A stretch of DNA of 64,000 bases from Streptomyces sp. NBC_01717 (GCF_036248255.1 NZ_CP109178.1:8127001-8191000); one strand, 5' to 3'. Shown: positions 1-9,156, numbered from the stretch's first letter. Notes: generated by a model from the sequence alone, not told the origin. Numbers and translations are program-made.

Positions 1-2
1 GG

Positions 3-914
3 CGCCCGGTCACCGCGGACACGGTCTTCGACCTGGCCTCCCTCACCAAGGTGGTGGCGACCACGCCCGCCGTGCTGCGGCTCGCCGACACCGGGGCCTT
101 GCGACTTGACGACCCGGTGCGCCGCCACCTGCCGGCGTTCACCGGGGCGGGCAAGAGTGAAGTGACGATCCGTCATCTTCTGTCGCACTCCTCCGGACTG
201 CCTCCGCACCGGGACTTCTGGCAGCTCCCCGGCGCCCCCGCCGACCGGGTCGCCGCCGTGCTCGCAGAGCCCCTCGACCACCTGCCCGGCACCGTCGTCA
301 ACTACTCCGACCTGGGGTTCATCCTGCTCGGCGAGATCGTCGCCATGGTGGCCGGACAGCAGCTCGACACCGCCGTACGGGAGCTGGTGCTCGACCCGCT
401 GGGCCTGACCGCCACCCGCTACCTCCCGCCCGCGGACTGGCGGGCGGTCACCGCTGCGACCGAGGCACCGCCCGGCGGAGAGCCCAAGCGTGGCGTGGTG
501 CACGACGAGAACGCCGAGAGCCTGGGCGGCGTGGCAGGGCACGCCGGGCTGTTCGGCACTGCGCCGGACCTCGCGCACTACCTTCGTGCCTGCTGGCTGA
601 CCGACGAGTCGCCGCTGTCGGCCCGCACCCGCTCCGAGGCGCTCAGCCTGCAGACCGTGGGGCTGGACGGCGCGCGGGGGCTGGGCTGGACGCTGCCCGG
701 CGACGTCTGGGACCACATGTCCCCGCACTGGCCCGCGACCGGCGCCGGGCACACCGGCTTCACCGGCACCAGCCTGGCGCTCGACCCGGTCACCGGGATC
801 TGGGTGGTGCTGCTGACCAACGCCGTGCACTACGGACGCGGGGCGCGGGCGAAGGAGTTGCGACGTGCGGTGCACGCCGCCGTGGCGGCCCGCGCCGAGC
901 CCGTGCGCGGCTGA
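3..914 (+). CDS. Serine hydrolase, class C beta-lactamase/esterase family (5' partial)
   Basis: The gene enters from the left edge, so its N-terminus is missing and 303 residues remain. It belongs to the class C beta-lactamase/DD-peptidase/EstB family of active-site serine hydrolases. The nucleophile box SLTK is encoded at 39-50; a start at the GTG at 51 would therefore remove the catalytic Ser, which shows that the gene begins upstream. The second box is YSD (Tyr codon at 303; YxN is usual) and the third is HTG at 750-758 in place of KTG, as in many esterase-like members. Stop at 912-914, followed 86 bp later by an RpiR regulator on the same strand. Beside murQ and anmK, a role in trimming peptidoglycan peptides is plausible but inferred. 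A true beta-lactamase or an esterase cannot be excluded. Confidence 0.85.
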   Translation, partial: RPVTADTVFDLASLTKVVATTPAVLRLADTGALRLDDPVRRHLPAFTGAGKSEVTIRHLLSHSSGLPPHRDFWQLPGAPADRVAAVLAEPLDHLPGTVVNYSDLGFILLGEIVAMVAGQQLDTAVRELVLDPLGLTATRYLPPADWRAVTAATEAPPGGEPKRGVVHDENAESLGGVAGHAGLFGTAPDLAHYLRACWLTDESPLSARTRSEALSLQTVGLDGARGLGWTLPGDVWDHMSPHWPATGAGHTGFTGTSLALDPVTGIWVVLLTNAVHYGRGARAKELRRAVHAAVAARAEPVRG

Positions 915-1000
915 GCGCCAAGTGGTGCATCAAGGGCCCGAACCGTACATATCCCGGATACTCAGCGACGCGTACCCCAACGAACCCGTAGGATTCCCAC

Positions 1001-1948
1001 ATGGCTGCCCCACGTGACCGACAGCGCGGAGGCGGCGACGCCCCCCGGCGCTCCGCAGCACCCACCGCAGAGCGCGCGACGCCGCCACAGACGGTGCTGG
1101 TGCAGATCCGGGCCCTGCTGCCTTCTCTGCCACCCTCGGAGCGGCGGGTCGCCGAAGCCGCGATCGCCGATCCGGTCGGGGTGGCCGGGAAGACGATCAG
1201 CGAACTCGCCTTGGAATGCAGCACCTCCGAGACCACCGTCGTCCGCTTCTGCCGGGCCGTGGGCCTCAAGGGCTACCCCGACCTGCGGATCAAACTGGCC
1301 TCGGCGGCCGGCAGCGAGGACAGCGGCCCCGCCTGGTCCAGCGCCGGCAGCGACATCGGGCCCGGCGACTCGCTGGCCGACGTGGTCGGCAAGCTGGGCT
1401 TCGCCGACGCCCGCGCGGTCGAGGACACCATTGCCCAGCTCGACCTCCACATCCTGGAGCGGGCCATCGACGAGGTGGTCGGGGCGAGCGCGGTGGACCT
1501 GTACGGCGTCGGCGCGAGCGCGCTGATCGCGCTCGACTTCCAGCAGAAGCTGCACCGCATCGGGCGCCGGGCGACCGCCTGGCCCGACCCCGACGGTGCG
1601 CTCACGTCCGCCGCCCTGCTCGGCCGCGGGGACCTGGCGATCGGCATCTCGCACACCGGCGCCACCACGGACACCGTGGCAGCGCTGGGCGAGGCCTGGG
1701 ACAACGGTGCCACCACGATCGCGATCACCAACTTCCCGCGTTCGCCGATCGCCGAGGTGGCCGACCACGTGCTGACCACCGCGGTGCGTGAGACCACCTT
1801 CCGGTCCGGCGCGATGTCCAGCCGGATCGCCGCGCTGACACTGGTGGACTGCCTGTTCGTCGGGGTGGCCCAGCGCAACTACAGCCGTACGACACGTGCG
1901 TTGGAGCGCACGTACACGGCGGTGCACCGGCGGCGTTCCCCGCAGTGA
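1001..1948 (+). CDS. RpiR/MurR-family transcriptional regulator with SIS domain
   Basis: Probable phosphosugar-sensing regulator of 315 residues. An N-terminal HTH_6 domain occupies about residues 33-105 and a C-terminal SIS sugar-isomerase-fold domain about residues 160-295. The SIS part carries the phosphate-binding stretch ISHTGATTDT near residues 216-225. ATG at 1001 is preceded by AGGA with about 8 nt spacing. E. coli MurR, which senses N-acetylmuramate 6-phosphate, has the same architecture. The gene is convergent with murQ, so MurNAc-6-P or a related muropeptide sugar is the natural effector candidate (inference). The CGTAA repeats in the murQ/importer intergenic region are its best candidate operators. 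Confidence 0.9.
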   Translation: MAAPRDRQRGGGDAPRRSAAPTAERATPPQTVLVQIRALLPSLPPSERRVAEAAIADPVGVAGKTISELALECSTSETTVVRFCRAVGLKGYPDLRIKLASAAGSEDSGPAWSSAGSDIGPGDSLADVVGKLGFADARAVEDTIAQLDLHILERAIDEVVGASAVDLYGVGASALIALDFQQKLHRIGRRATAWPDPDGALTSAALLGRGDLAIGISHTGATTDTVAALGEAWDNGATTIAITNFPRSPIAEVADHVLTTAVRETTFRSGAMSSRIAALTLVDCLFVGVAQRNYSRTTRALERTYTAVHRRRSPQ

Positions 1949-1964
1949 CCGGCCCCGGGTGACC

Positions 1965-2001
1965 AGGATGCCCCGCGACCCATCGGGTCGCGGGGCATCC
2001 T
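1965..2001. terminator. Bidirectional terminator, perfect 17-bp inverted repeat
   Basis: Arms at 1965-1981 and 1985-2001 are perfectly complementary with a 3-nt loop. It sits between the convergent rpiR-type gene and murQ and would serve both strands. No U tract follows, as is usual for Streptomyces. Confidence 0.85.
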
Positions 2002-2010
2002 CGCCCGCTC

Positions 2011-2919
2011 TCAGGCGAGGGTGCGCAGGGCCGCGCGGACGCTCCCGCCGCCGGCCTCCAGCGCCTCGCGCGCCTGCTGCGGGGAGCAGTCGGCGAGCAG
2101 ACTGACCAGAGCGGTCTTCAACTCCCCTCCCGAGGCGGCGAGGGCGGCGCCGCAGCGGTCCTCGTCCAGCCCGGTGGCCTCCACCACGATGTTGAGGACC
2201 CGGCCGCGCAACTTGTCGTTGGTGGCGGCCACATCGACCATCAGGTTCGAGTACGTCCGGCCCTGCGCCACCATCACGGCCGTGGACAGGTTGTTGAGCA
2301 CCATCTTGTGCGCGGTGGCGGCCTTCAGCCGGGTGGAGCCCGCGATCGCCTCCGGACCGGTGTCCACCCCCAGGTGGACGTCCACCTGATCCGCCAGCTC
2401 GGCCCCGGGGTTGGCGCTGATCAGTGCGGTGAAGGCACCCGCCGCCCGAGCGGCGCGCAGGGCGCCGCCGACGTAGGGAGTGCGGCCGCTGGCGGCGATG
2501 CCGACCGCGACGTCGCCCGGCCCCACCTCGGCAGCGTCGGCCGCCCCGGCGGACTCCTGGTCCTCGACGCCCTCCACCGGTTCGACCAGTGCGCGCAGTC
2601 CACCCGCGTGATGGGCGACGACGACGCCGGGCGGGAGGCTGTAGGTGGGGATCAGCTCGGCGGCGTCCATCACCGCGAGGCGGCCCGACGTGCCCGCGCC
2701 GAAGTAGTGCAGCCGGCCGCCGGCCCGGATCCGGCGCGCCGTCTCGTCCACCAGCCGAGCCATGTCGGGCAGTACTGCGGCGACGGCCTCGGCCGGGATC
2801 CGGTCCTCGGCGTTGAGCAGACGCAGCACCTCCAGGGTGGGCACGTCGTCGATGTCGCGGGTGCGGGGGTTACGGCGTTCGGTGGGGGCGTCGATTCGTA
2901 CCGGAAGCTGCGGGTGCAT
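2011..2919 (-). CDS. murQ: N-acetylmuramic acid 6-phosphate etherase
   Basis: Cleaves the lactyl ether of MurNAc-6-phosphate to GlcNAc-6-phosphate and D-lactate in the cytoplasm, a central step of peptidoglycan sugar recycling. The 302-residue SIS-domain protein starts at the ATG whose complement is at 2917-2919, with a GAGAGG ribosome-binding site 8 nt upstream. The longer upstream reading frame (to 3102) lacks the family's features. Conserved blocks: TLEVLRLLNAED near residues 28-39, GAGTSGRLAVMDAAE at 74-88 with the family's catalytic Glu at 88, and a second acidic cluster EGVEDQES at 116-123. It is divergent from the first peptide importer across a 282-bp intergenic region with repeated operator-like sites, so the two are probably co-regulated. 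Confidence 0.96.
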   Translation of the reverse strand: MHPQLPVRIDAPTERRNPRTRDIDDVPTLEVLRLLNAEDRIPAEAVAAVLPDMARLVDETARRIRAGGRLHYFGAGTSGRLAVMDAAELIPTYSLPPGVVVAHHAGGLRALVEPVEGVEDQESAGAADAAEVGPGDVAVGIAASGRTPYVGGALRAARAAGAFTALISANPGAELADQVDVHLGVDTGPEAIAGSTRLKAATAHKMVLNNLSTAVMVAQGRTYSNLMVDVAATNDKLRGRVLNIVVEATGLDEDRCGAALAASGGELKTALVSLLADCSPQQAREALEAGGGSVRAALRTLA

Positions 2920-2960
2920 CGCGGTTTCCTCTCGGTGGGAGGGCGGGGCGGACGAGCGCG

Positions 2961-3081
2961 CGTAACTTTGCCACATGGTTTGAGAGTTGAGCGTAAGTTT
3001 CCGCCAGAGGGGGTGGCGCCGTTGTCGACCTCTCGCCGCGATTCGGGTCATCTCGGACCTCAGCTGTGGCGGTAAATTACG
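2961..3081. promoter_or_regulatory. Three CGTAA-type operator-like sites between murQ and importer 1
   Basis: Site A is CGTAACTTTGCC at 2961-2972 (+). Site B is CGTAAGTTTCCGCC at 2992-3005 (+). Site C is CGTAATTTACCGCC, reading on the minus strand at 3068-3081. A and B are 31 bp apart, about three helical turns. B and C differ at two of 14 positions and face each other. RpiR-family regulators are known to bind AT-rich GTAA/TTAC-type elements, so these are candidate operators for the neighbouring RpiR protein (inference). Confidence 0.55.
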
Positions 3082-3106
3082 AACTGGATTCAGCCAACGC
3101 AACTCA

Positions 3107-3136
3107 TTGACATACCCATGGCGCCGCTCCTACGGT
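3107..3136 (+). promoter_or_regulatory. Probable sigma-70-type promoter of importer 1
   Basis: TTGACA at 3107-3112 and TACGGT at 3131-3136 are separated by 18 bp. Predicted transcription start is near 3143, about 60 nt upstream of the chosen ATG at 3202. This argues against the in-frame ATG at 3118, which lies upstream of the start of transcription. Site C of the operator cluster lies just upstream of the -35. Confidence 0.6.
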
Positions 3137-3201
3137 CTGCACACCCCCCAGGCCTTGTCCCACACACTCCACTTCTGCCTGCCGATCGGAGACCACGCGC
3201 T

Positions 3202-5034
3202 ATGGTCCGGTTCAAGCACTTTGTCGCAGCGTCCGCCGCCCTCGCGACCCTCGGTACCCTCGCCGCGTGCGCACCGGATTCCGGTGCGAAGAACGGCGCC
3301 AACGGCGGTGGCGTCTTCACCACGGTCGACGCGAACAACCCGATCACCCCGGGCGCGCCGATGAACCCGTACAGCCCGAACGGGAACACGTTCCTCAGCT
3401 ACAACTCGATGCGCCTCGGGTTCGAGAAGAAGAATCCGATGGATGCGAACGACGCCTTCCCGGGCCTCGCCAAGAGCTGGGAGACCAAGGGCGACACGCT
3501 GGTCGCGCACATGCAGCCCGACGCCAAGTGGTCCGACGGCAAGCCGGTCACCGTCGAGGACATCAAGATGTCCATGGCCATCGCGCTCACCCAGGGCACC
3601 GCCTCGGTCGGCTCGGGCCAGCTGAGTGAGGGCCTCAACGTCGCCTCCGTGACGGCCGTCGGCAAGCACGACATCGAGTTCAAGCAGGCCGCCGGAACCA
3701 ACAACGCGAACTTCGCGAAGCAGATCCTGGGCCAGTCCATCGTCCCCAAGTCGGTCTACGGCCACCTCGTGCCGGCCGACATCTGGGACACCATCGCCGC
3801 AAGCCAGCAGGTGGACGCGGCCCAGGCGAAAGCCGCCCAGGCCGCTGTCGACAAGCTGAACGAGACCGGCAAGGCCATCGCGGCCTTCGCGCCGAAGCAG
3901 GACGTCTCGGCCGGCCCGTTCGTGGTCAAGCGTGTCAATCCCGGCTCGGCCATCCTCGTCCGCAACAAGTACTTCTACGACCTGGGCAAGATCGCTCCGA
4001 GCCAGGTGGTCATCCGCCACTACTCCGGCAACGAGCAGATCTGGGGCTTCATGAAGAACGGTGACCTGGACGCCGCGCCCTTCACCGCCATCCCCACGAA
4101 CGTCCTGAACCAGATCCTGGCCAAGGGCTACAAGCGCGCCGACGGCACCTCCTACGTCAACGCCTCCATCGCCTTCAACCAGAGCAAGGCACCGTACGAC
4201 AAGAAGGAGGTGCGTCAGGCCCTGACGTACATCCTCGACCGTGAGGCCATCACCAAGGTGGGCCAGCCGGTCGGCGGCATGGCGTCCACCGCCCCCGCCG
4301 GCATGATCCGCAAGTCGACCGAGCAGTGGCTGGGCGCCGACGCCGTAGGCAAGCTCAACCCGTACGCCCACGACGAGGCGAAGGCCACCGAGCTGCTGAA
4401 GGGCGCAGGCCTCAAGCAGAAGGGTGGCAAGTGGTACCTGGCGAACGGCAAGCAGTGGAAGATCACGCTGCAGACCGTCAACGGCTTCAGTGACTGGATC
4501 GCCGCCTCCACCGTCGTCGCCAACGAGCTCACCGCTTTCGGCATCGAGACCAAGCCGGCCCTCTCCGCCGACTTCGGCGCCTACCAGACGGACATGGCCG
4601 CCGAGAAGTTCGACGTCGGCTGGTGGCTGACCGCCGTCGGATCCGACCCGCGCCAGAACTTCCAGCGCCTGTACGGCGAGAGCGACGGCTTCGTCGCCAA
4701 CGGCAACAAGGTCACCCACACCGAGAAGAAGGGTGACGGGAACTGGATGCACGGCGACGAGACCTTCACGGTCGACGGGCAGTCCATCAACCCGGGTCAG
4801 CTGACGGCCGACCTCGCCGGCCTCGACACCGAGGCCAAGAAGCCCGTCATCACGCAGCTGGTCAAGGCCACCAACCAGGAAGTTCCCGTCATCCCGATCT
4901 GGGACTACACCAACGTGAAGTTCACCTACGACAAGAACTTCACCAACTGGCCGAAGAACGGGCAGGACGAGATCCTCGCCAACCAGCCCGGCGTGTGGAT
5001 GATGCAGGGCTACATCCAGGCCAAGACCAAGTGA
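3202..5034 (+). CDS. Oligopeptide ABC transporter, lipoprotein substrate-binding protein
   Basis: Extracytoplasmic solute-binding family 5 protein (SBP_bac_5; OppA/DppA/MppA type) of 610 residues, the capture component of importer 1. The chosen ATG at 3202 gives a textbook lipoprotein signal peptide with lipobox LAAC and Cys at residue 23; GGAGA lies about 10 nt upstream. Typical signatures are WSDGKPVTVEDI in the first third and RQALTYILDRE in the middle. It heads SBP-permease-permease-ATPase-ATPase followed by anmK and is divergent from murQ, so murein peptides or anhydromuropeptides are the likely ligand (inference from context). A hairpin lies between it and the first permease. Confidence 0.93.
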   Translation: MVRFKHFVAASAALATLGTLAACAPDSGAKNGANGGGVFTTVDANNPITPGAPMNPYSPNGNTFLSYNSMRLGFEKKNPMDANDAFPGLAKSWETKGDTLVAHMQPDAKWSDGKPVTVEDIKMSMAIALTQGTASVGSGQLSEGLNVASVTAVGKHDIEFKQAAGTNNANFAKQILGQSIVPKSVYGHLVPADIWDTIAASQQVDAAQAKAAQAAVDKLNETGKAIAAFAPKQDVSAGPFVVKRVNPGSAILVRNKYFYDLGKIAPSQVVIRHYSGNEQIWGFMKNGDLDAAPFTAIPTNVLNQILAKGYKRADGTSYVNASIAFNQSKAPYDKKEVRQALTYILDREAITKVGQPVGGMASTAPAGMIRKSTEQWLGADAVGKLNPYAHDEAKATELLKGAGLKQKGGKWYLANGKQWKITLQTVNGFSDWIAASTVVANELTAFGIETKPALSADFGAYQTDMAAEKFDVGWWLTAVGSDPRQNFQRLYGESDGFVANGNKVTHTEKKGDGNWMHGDETFTVDGQSINPGQLTADLAGLDTEAKKPVITQLVKATNQEVPVIPIWDYTNVKFTYDKNFTNWPKNGQDEILANQPGVWMMQGYIQAKTK

Positions 5035-5081
5035 TCCAGGCCGGGTAACCGCACCGGGCAACTACCGCACGGCGCACCACC

Positions 5082-5115
5082 GCGGGGCGGCAGCCGCACC
5101 AGGCCGTCGCCCCGC
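5082..5115 (+). terminator. Hairpin between binding protein and permease, importer 1
   Basis: Inverted repeat with 8-bp arms at 5082-5089 and 5108-5115 and an 18-nt loop, in the 133-bp gap between the binding-protein gene and the first permease. Such hairpins commonly reduce read-through or stabilise the upstream mRNA, so that binding protein exceeds permease. Function here is inferred. Confidence 0.45.
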
Positions 5116-5167
5116 TCGCGCGCTGATCCACAACAACCCCCTACGACAAGGAAGGAGGTGCAGGAAC

Positions 5168-6166
5168 GTGAAGGGACTGGCGCGCACCATCGCGATCCGA
5201 CTGGTCGGCGGCGCGGTCATGATCTGGATCGTGGCCACGTTTACGTTCTTCCTCGTCCACGCTCTGCCCGGCAAGCCGGGCGACGTGGCGTACGAGAAGT
5301 ACGTCGCCATGGGAATGAACTCCCAGGACGCCAAGGCCAAGGCCTCGATCATCTACGGGTTCACCTCACAGGACCCGCTGCTCACGCAGTACACGCACTA
5401 CATCGGCGACCTGCTCCACGGTCACCTCGGGATTTCGATCTCCTACAGCGGAGTGCCGGTCGCGGATGTCATCGGCGACGCCCTGCCGTGGACCGTCATC
5501 CCGATCATGAGCGGCCTGCTGATCAGCTTCTGCATCGGTGTCAGCAGTGGTGTGGTCGCGGCGGTGAAGCGGTCGTCCCGCCTGGGCGGCGGGCTGAGCC
5601 TGGCCGCCTCGATGATCGCCGGCATCCCGTCGTTCGTGATCGCGATCCTGCTCATCACCGTCTTCTACACCAACCTGGGAGCCTTGCCGTACGGGGGCAC
5701 CGTCTCCGAGACGCTCCTGGTGGACCCCGGATGGAACGTCGAGTACGTGTCGTCCGTCGCGTACCACGCGGTCCTCCCGGTCGCTACTTACGTCCTCATC
5801 TCCTACGGCGGCTGGATGCTCAGCATGCGCTCCAGCGTGGTGTCCGTCCTCGGTGACGACTTCATCCTCGCTTCCGAGCTGCGCGGCATCACCCCCAGCA
5901 CGCGGATGCGCTACATCGGGCGCAACGCGATCCTGCCGCTGTTCACCACCCTCGCCCTCTCGTTCGGCACGTTGTTCGGCGGAGCGATCCTGATCGAGGC
6001 CACCTTCAACTACCCCGGCGTCGGGCAGCTGTTGCTGGACAGCATCGGCAAGCGCGACTACCCCCTGATGACCGGCGCCTTCCTGCTGATCACCACCGCG
6101 GTGGTGCTTGCGAACATCGTCGCGGACCTCCTCTACTCCGTGATCGACCCCCGAGTGAGGCGCTGA
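5168..6166 (+). CDS. Oligopeptide ABC transporter permease, DppB/OppB type
   Basis: First transmembrane subunit of importer 1, 332 residues. The GTG start at 5168 has a very strong upstream Shine-Dalgarno, GAAGGAGGTG at 5151-5160. An N-terminal transmembrane helix is followed by a large extracytoplasmic loop and further helices (binding-protein-dependent transport, BPD_transp_1). The cytoplasmic EAA-type loop reads ASELRGITPSTRMRYIGRN and couples to the ATPases. The next permease starts 2 nt after its stop, so the two are translationally linked. Confidence 0.93.
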   Translation: MKGLARTIAIRLVGGAVMIWIVATFTFFLVHALPGKPGDVAYEKYVAMGMNSQDAKAKASIIYGFTSQDPLLTQYTHYIGDLLHGHLGISISYSGVPVADVIGDALPWTVIPIMSGLLISFCIGVSSGVVAAVKRSSRLGGGLSLAASMIAGIPSFVIAILLITVFYTNLGALPYGGTVSETLLVDPGWNVEYVSSVAYHAVLPVATYVLISYGGWMLSMRSSVVSVLGDDFILASELRGITPSTRMRYIGRNAILPLFTTLALSFGTLFGGAILIEATFNYPGVGQLLLDSIGKRDYPLMTGAFLLITTAVVLANIVADLLYSVIDPRVRR

Positions 6167-6168
6167 CC

Positions 6169-7080
6169 ATGACCACCGTGACGCTCACCGAGCCGCGCCG
6201 TCCGGCAGATGCCCCGTCGGCGAGGCGTTCCCGCTGGACCGGCATCTGGCGCGTCCTCACGCGCAAGCCCGGCCGGATCATCGGCCTGTCCATCCTGGTG
6301 TTGTTCGTCCTGATGGGCACCTTCGGCCCGATGCTCTACGGCGACCAGCTCGCGATCGACCCGGACGCGATCTATCAGCCGCCGAGCGCAGAGCACTGGC
6401 TCGGAACCGACTTCGCCGGTTCCGACGTGCTCCAGGCCACTGTCGTCGGCAGCCGCTACGTACTGCTCACCTGCTCGCTCGCCGCCCTGTTCGCCTCGAC
6501 GATCGGCACCGCCGTCGGGCTCCTGGCCGGTTTCCACCGCGGCTTGTCCGACTCCGCGCTGATGCGTGTCACCGACTTCGTACTCACGGTCCCCGGCCTG
6601 CCGCTGCTCGTCGTGCTCACCACCGTGTGGGAGTTCGACAGCCCGCTGGAGATGGGGTTCGTGCTCGGCGTCGTCGGCTGGGGCGGCATCGCCCGTGCCG
6701 TCCGCTCCCAGGCGTTGAGCCTGCGCGAGCGCGGCTTCCTGGAGGCCGCACGCGGCCTCGGGCTGCCCAGCCGGCACATCATCGTGCGCGAGCTCCTGCC
6801 GAACATCGCCCCGTACGTGGCGATGCACCTGCTCCTGTCGGTCATCGGCTTCGTCGAGGCCCAGGTCGGGCTGTTCTTCCTCGGCATCGTGCCGTTCACC
6901 AGTACCAACTGGGGCGTGATGATCAACCAGGCGGTGTTCTCCGGAGGAGCGCTGCAGAGCCCCGAGGCAATCTTCTACCTGCTGGCGCCACTCACCTGCA
7001 TCCTGCTCCTGATCATGGGCGTGGTGCTGTTCCTGGACGCGATCGACGAGCTCTTCAACCCGCGACTGAGGGAGCGCTGA
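6169..7080 (+). CDS. Oligopeptide ABC transporter permease, DppC/OppC type
   Basis: Second transmembrane subunit of importer 1, 303 residues. After a cytoplasmic N-terminus of about 40 residues there is one helix, then the GTDFAGSDVL-type motif typical of DppC proteins, then the helical transport domain with the EAA loop FLEAARGLGLPSRHIIVREL. Its TGA at 7078-7080 overlaps the ATG of the next gene by one base. Confidence 0.93.
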   Translation: MTTVTLTEPRRPADAPSARRSRWTGIWRVLTRKPGRIIGLSILVLFVLMGTFGPMLYGDQLAIDPDAIYQPPSAEHWLGTDFAGSDVLQATVVGSRYVLLTCSLAALFASTIGTAVGLLAGFHRGLSDSALMRVTDFVLTVPGLPLLVVLTTVWEFDSPLEMGFVLGVVGWGGIARAVRSQALSLRERGFLEAARGLGLPSRHIIVRELLPNIAPYVAMHLLLSVIGFVEAQVGLFFLGIVPFTSTNWGVMINQAVFSGGALQSPEAIFYLLAPLTCILLLIMGVVLFLDAIDELFNPRLRER

Positions 7081-8120
7081 TGACCACGACGACGAAGAAG
7101 GCCGCGCCCGAGGCCGGGGAGGCCGAGGTCCGCGTGCGCGACCTCAGGGTCCACTACCGCATCAACGGTACGGAGTACCCGGCTGTCGCGAACGCCTCCC
7201 TCGACCTGCGCCGCGGTGAGATCACCGGCCTGGTGGGGGAGTCCGGATCGGGCAAGTCGACCCTGGCCCTGTCCCTGATGAACGCCGTGCCCGAGCCGGG
7301 CCGGATCGCGGACGGCGCCATCCACGTCGACGGCATCGGTGACGTGACGACGCTCGGCGCCAAGGCGATGCGGGCGGTACGGGGTTCGGCGCTCGGATAC
7401 GTCTTCCAGGCGTCGCAGAACTCCATGAACCCGCTGAAGACCATCGGCAAGCAGATCCTGGACCTGGGCCGCTCACACGGCGTCAAGGATCTCCCGGCCC
7501 TGCTCTCCCGCGCCAAGCAGCTCGCCGAGCGGATGGGCCTGGACGGCAACCGCGTTCTGGACTCCTATCAGCACGAGCTGTCCGGCGGCATGCGCCAGCG
7601 CCTGGGCATCGTCTTCGCCCTCGTTCTGAACGCCAAGGTCCTCATCCTGGACGAGCCGACCACGGCTCTGGACGTACTGTCCCAGTCCGCGGTGCTGAAG
7701 ATCATCCGCCAGGTGCACGACGAGAACAACCTCAGCACCCTCATCGTCACCCACGACATGGGCGTGGTCTCGGAGCTCGCCGACAACCTGGCCGTGATGT
7801 ACGGCGGGCGGATCGTCGAACACGGCCCGACGCTGGATCTCCTCCGCAACCCCACCCACCCCTACACCAAGGCTCTGATCGGCGCCACGGCACGCATCGT
7901 CGGCGACCCGGCCGCGGCCCGTGCCCTGCCGGGCCGCCCGCCGGATCTCACCACCATCCCGAGGACGGGTTGCGTGTTCCGCGACCGCTGCGTCTTCAAG
8001 ATGGACATCTGCGCCGAGGACGAGCCGCAGCTCGCGGAGCACTCGGCCGGCCACCGGCGGGCGTGTCACGCGGACGCCGACGTGGTCGGCCCCACCACCT
8101 CGAAGGGAGACGCGTCGTGA
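7080..8120 (+). CDS. Oligopeptide ABC transporter ATP-binding protein, DppD/OppD type
   Basis: First ATPase of importer 1, 346 residues, starting at the ATG at 7080 that overlaps the permease stop. It has Walker A GESGSGKST, signature LSGGMRQRL, Walker B LILDEPTTALD and H-loop VTHD. The C-terminal oligopeptide-family extension holds the Cys-containing pattern GCVFRDRCVFKMDIC. All catalytic elements are intact, so it should hydrolyse ATP. Confidence 0.94.
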   Translation: MTTTTKKAAPEAGEAEVRVRDLRVHYRINGTEYPAVANASLDLRRGEITGLVGESGSGKSTLALSLMNAVPEPGRIADGAIHVDGIGDVTTLGAKAMRAVRGSALGYVFQASQNSMNPLKTIGKQILDLGRSHGVKDLPALLSRAKQLAERMGLDGNRVLDSYQHELSGGMRQRLGIVFALVLNAKVLILDEPTTALDVLSQSAVLKIIRQVHDENNLSTLIVTHDMGVVSELADNLAVMYGGRIVEHGPTLDLLRNPTHPYTKALIGATARIVGDPAAARALPGRPPDLTTIPRTGCVFRDRCVFKMDICAEDEPQLAEHSAGHRRACHADADVVGPTTSKGDAS

Positions 8121-9139
8121 TCGAGGCGCGCGGCATCACCCGCACCTACCATTCCCGCGGGGCCTTCACCGGCGAGCGCACGGTCCACGCCCTGCGCGGC
8201 GTGGACTTCACGCTCCCCAAGGGCGGTGCCGTCGCCTTCATCGGCGAATCGGGCTGCGGCAAGACGACGTTGGGCAAGATCCTCACGGGGATCGAGACCT
8301 TCGACGGCGGCGAACTCGTGGTCGACGGAGTGGAGCTCTCCAAGCTCGCGCCGCGTAAGCGCGCCCCGTACTTCCGCCGCATCCAGATGATCCACCAAGA
8401 CCCGTACTCGGCCCTGAACCCCACCCGCACGATCGAGCAGATCCTCGGCGACCCGCTGCGGATGCGCGCGAAGGAGACGGGCGGCGCCGCTTCGGCCTCC
8501 GGTGTACGGGCACGGGCCTCGGAACTCCTGGAACTGGTGGGTCTGGAGCCGGACGGGGTCCTCCCCAAGTACCCGCACCAGCTCTCGGGCGGTCAGCGTC
8601 AGCGTGTGGTCATCGCCCGCGCGCTCACCGTCGACCCCGAGGTGCTCATCGCCGACGAGGCCGTTTCGATGATCGACGTCTCGATGCGCCTGGGCATCCT
8701 CGCCCTGCTGCACGACCTGCGCGAACGCCTGGGTATCTCGCTGGTCTTCATCACCCACGACGTGGCGACGGCGCGGTACGTCGGCGAGGGCGCCGAGCTG
8801 CACGTCATCTACCGCGGGCAGGTCATCGAAAGCGGCCTCACCGACGACGTCATCCAGGGGCCCGTCCATCCGTACACGCAGTGCCTGCTGTCGGCGATCC
8901 CGATCATGCGGGGTCTGGAGGAGCCCGGCCCCGACCGGCTGGCGCCGCTCGCCCCGCTGGACGAGAAGGTGGCCACGGACGGCTGCCTGTTCGCACCCCG
9001 CTGCCCCTTCGCCACCGAGCGCTGCACAGCCGAACGGCCCGTCCTCGAAGCGGTGGGGGAGTCCGGGCAGCTCCATGCCTGCTTCCACCCCACGCCCCGG
9101 CGCGTGGTCGGAGTGGAGATCGCGCCGGCCGCCGTCTGA
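8117..9139 (+). CDS. Oligopeptide ABC transporter ATP-binding protein, DppF/OppF type
   Basis: Second ATPase of importer 1, 340 residues. GTG at 8117 forms a GTGA overlap with the previous stop, with GGGAGA a few nt upstream. Walker A is GESGCGKTT, the signature is LSGGQRQRV and the Cys-rich C-terminal extension is GCLFAPRCPF. The Walker B/D-loop region reads ADEAVSMIDVS where DEPvSaLD is usual: the catalytic Glu is kept but Pro and Leu are changed. This probably does not abolish activity. Confidence 0.93.
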   Translation: MIEARGITRTYHSRGAFTGERTVHALRGVDFTLPKGGAVAFIGESGCGKTTLGKILTGIETFDGGELVVDGVELSKLAPRKRAPYFRRIQMIHQDPYSALNPTRTIEQILGDPLRMRAKETGGAASASGVRARASELLELVGLEPDGVLPKYPHQLSGGQRQRVVIARALTVDPEVLIADEAVSMIDVSMRLGILALLHDLRERLGISLVFITHDVATARYVGEGAELHVIYRGQVIESGLTDDVIQGPVHPYTQCLLSAIPIMRGLEEPGPDRLAPLAPLDEKVATDGCLFAPRCPFATERCTAERPVLEAVGESGQLHACFHPTPRRVVGVEIAPAAV

Positions 9140-9156
9140 CCTCCGGCCCCGGCATC

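Noticed and set aside
3130..5061. 643-residue open frame antisense to the importer 1 binding protein
   Set aside because: Shadow of high GC3 on the opposite strand; low-complexity Val/Gly/Asp/Leu composition, no RBS or domain, and the sense gene is unambiguous.
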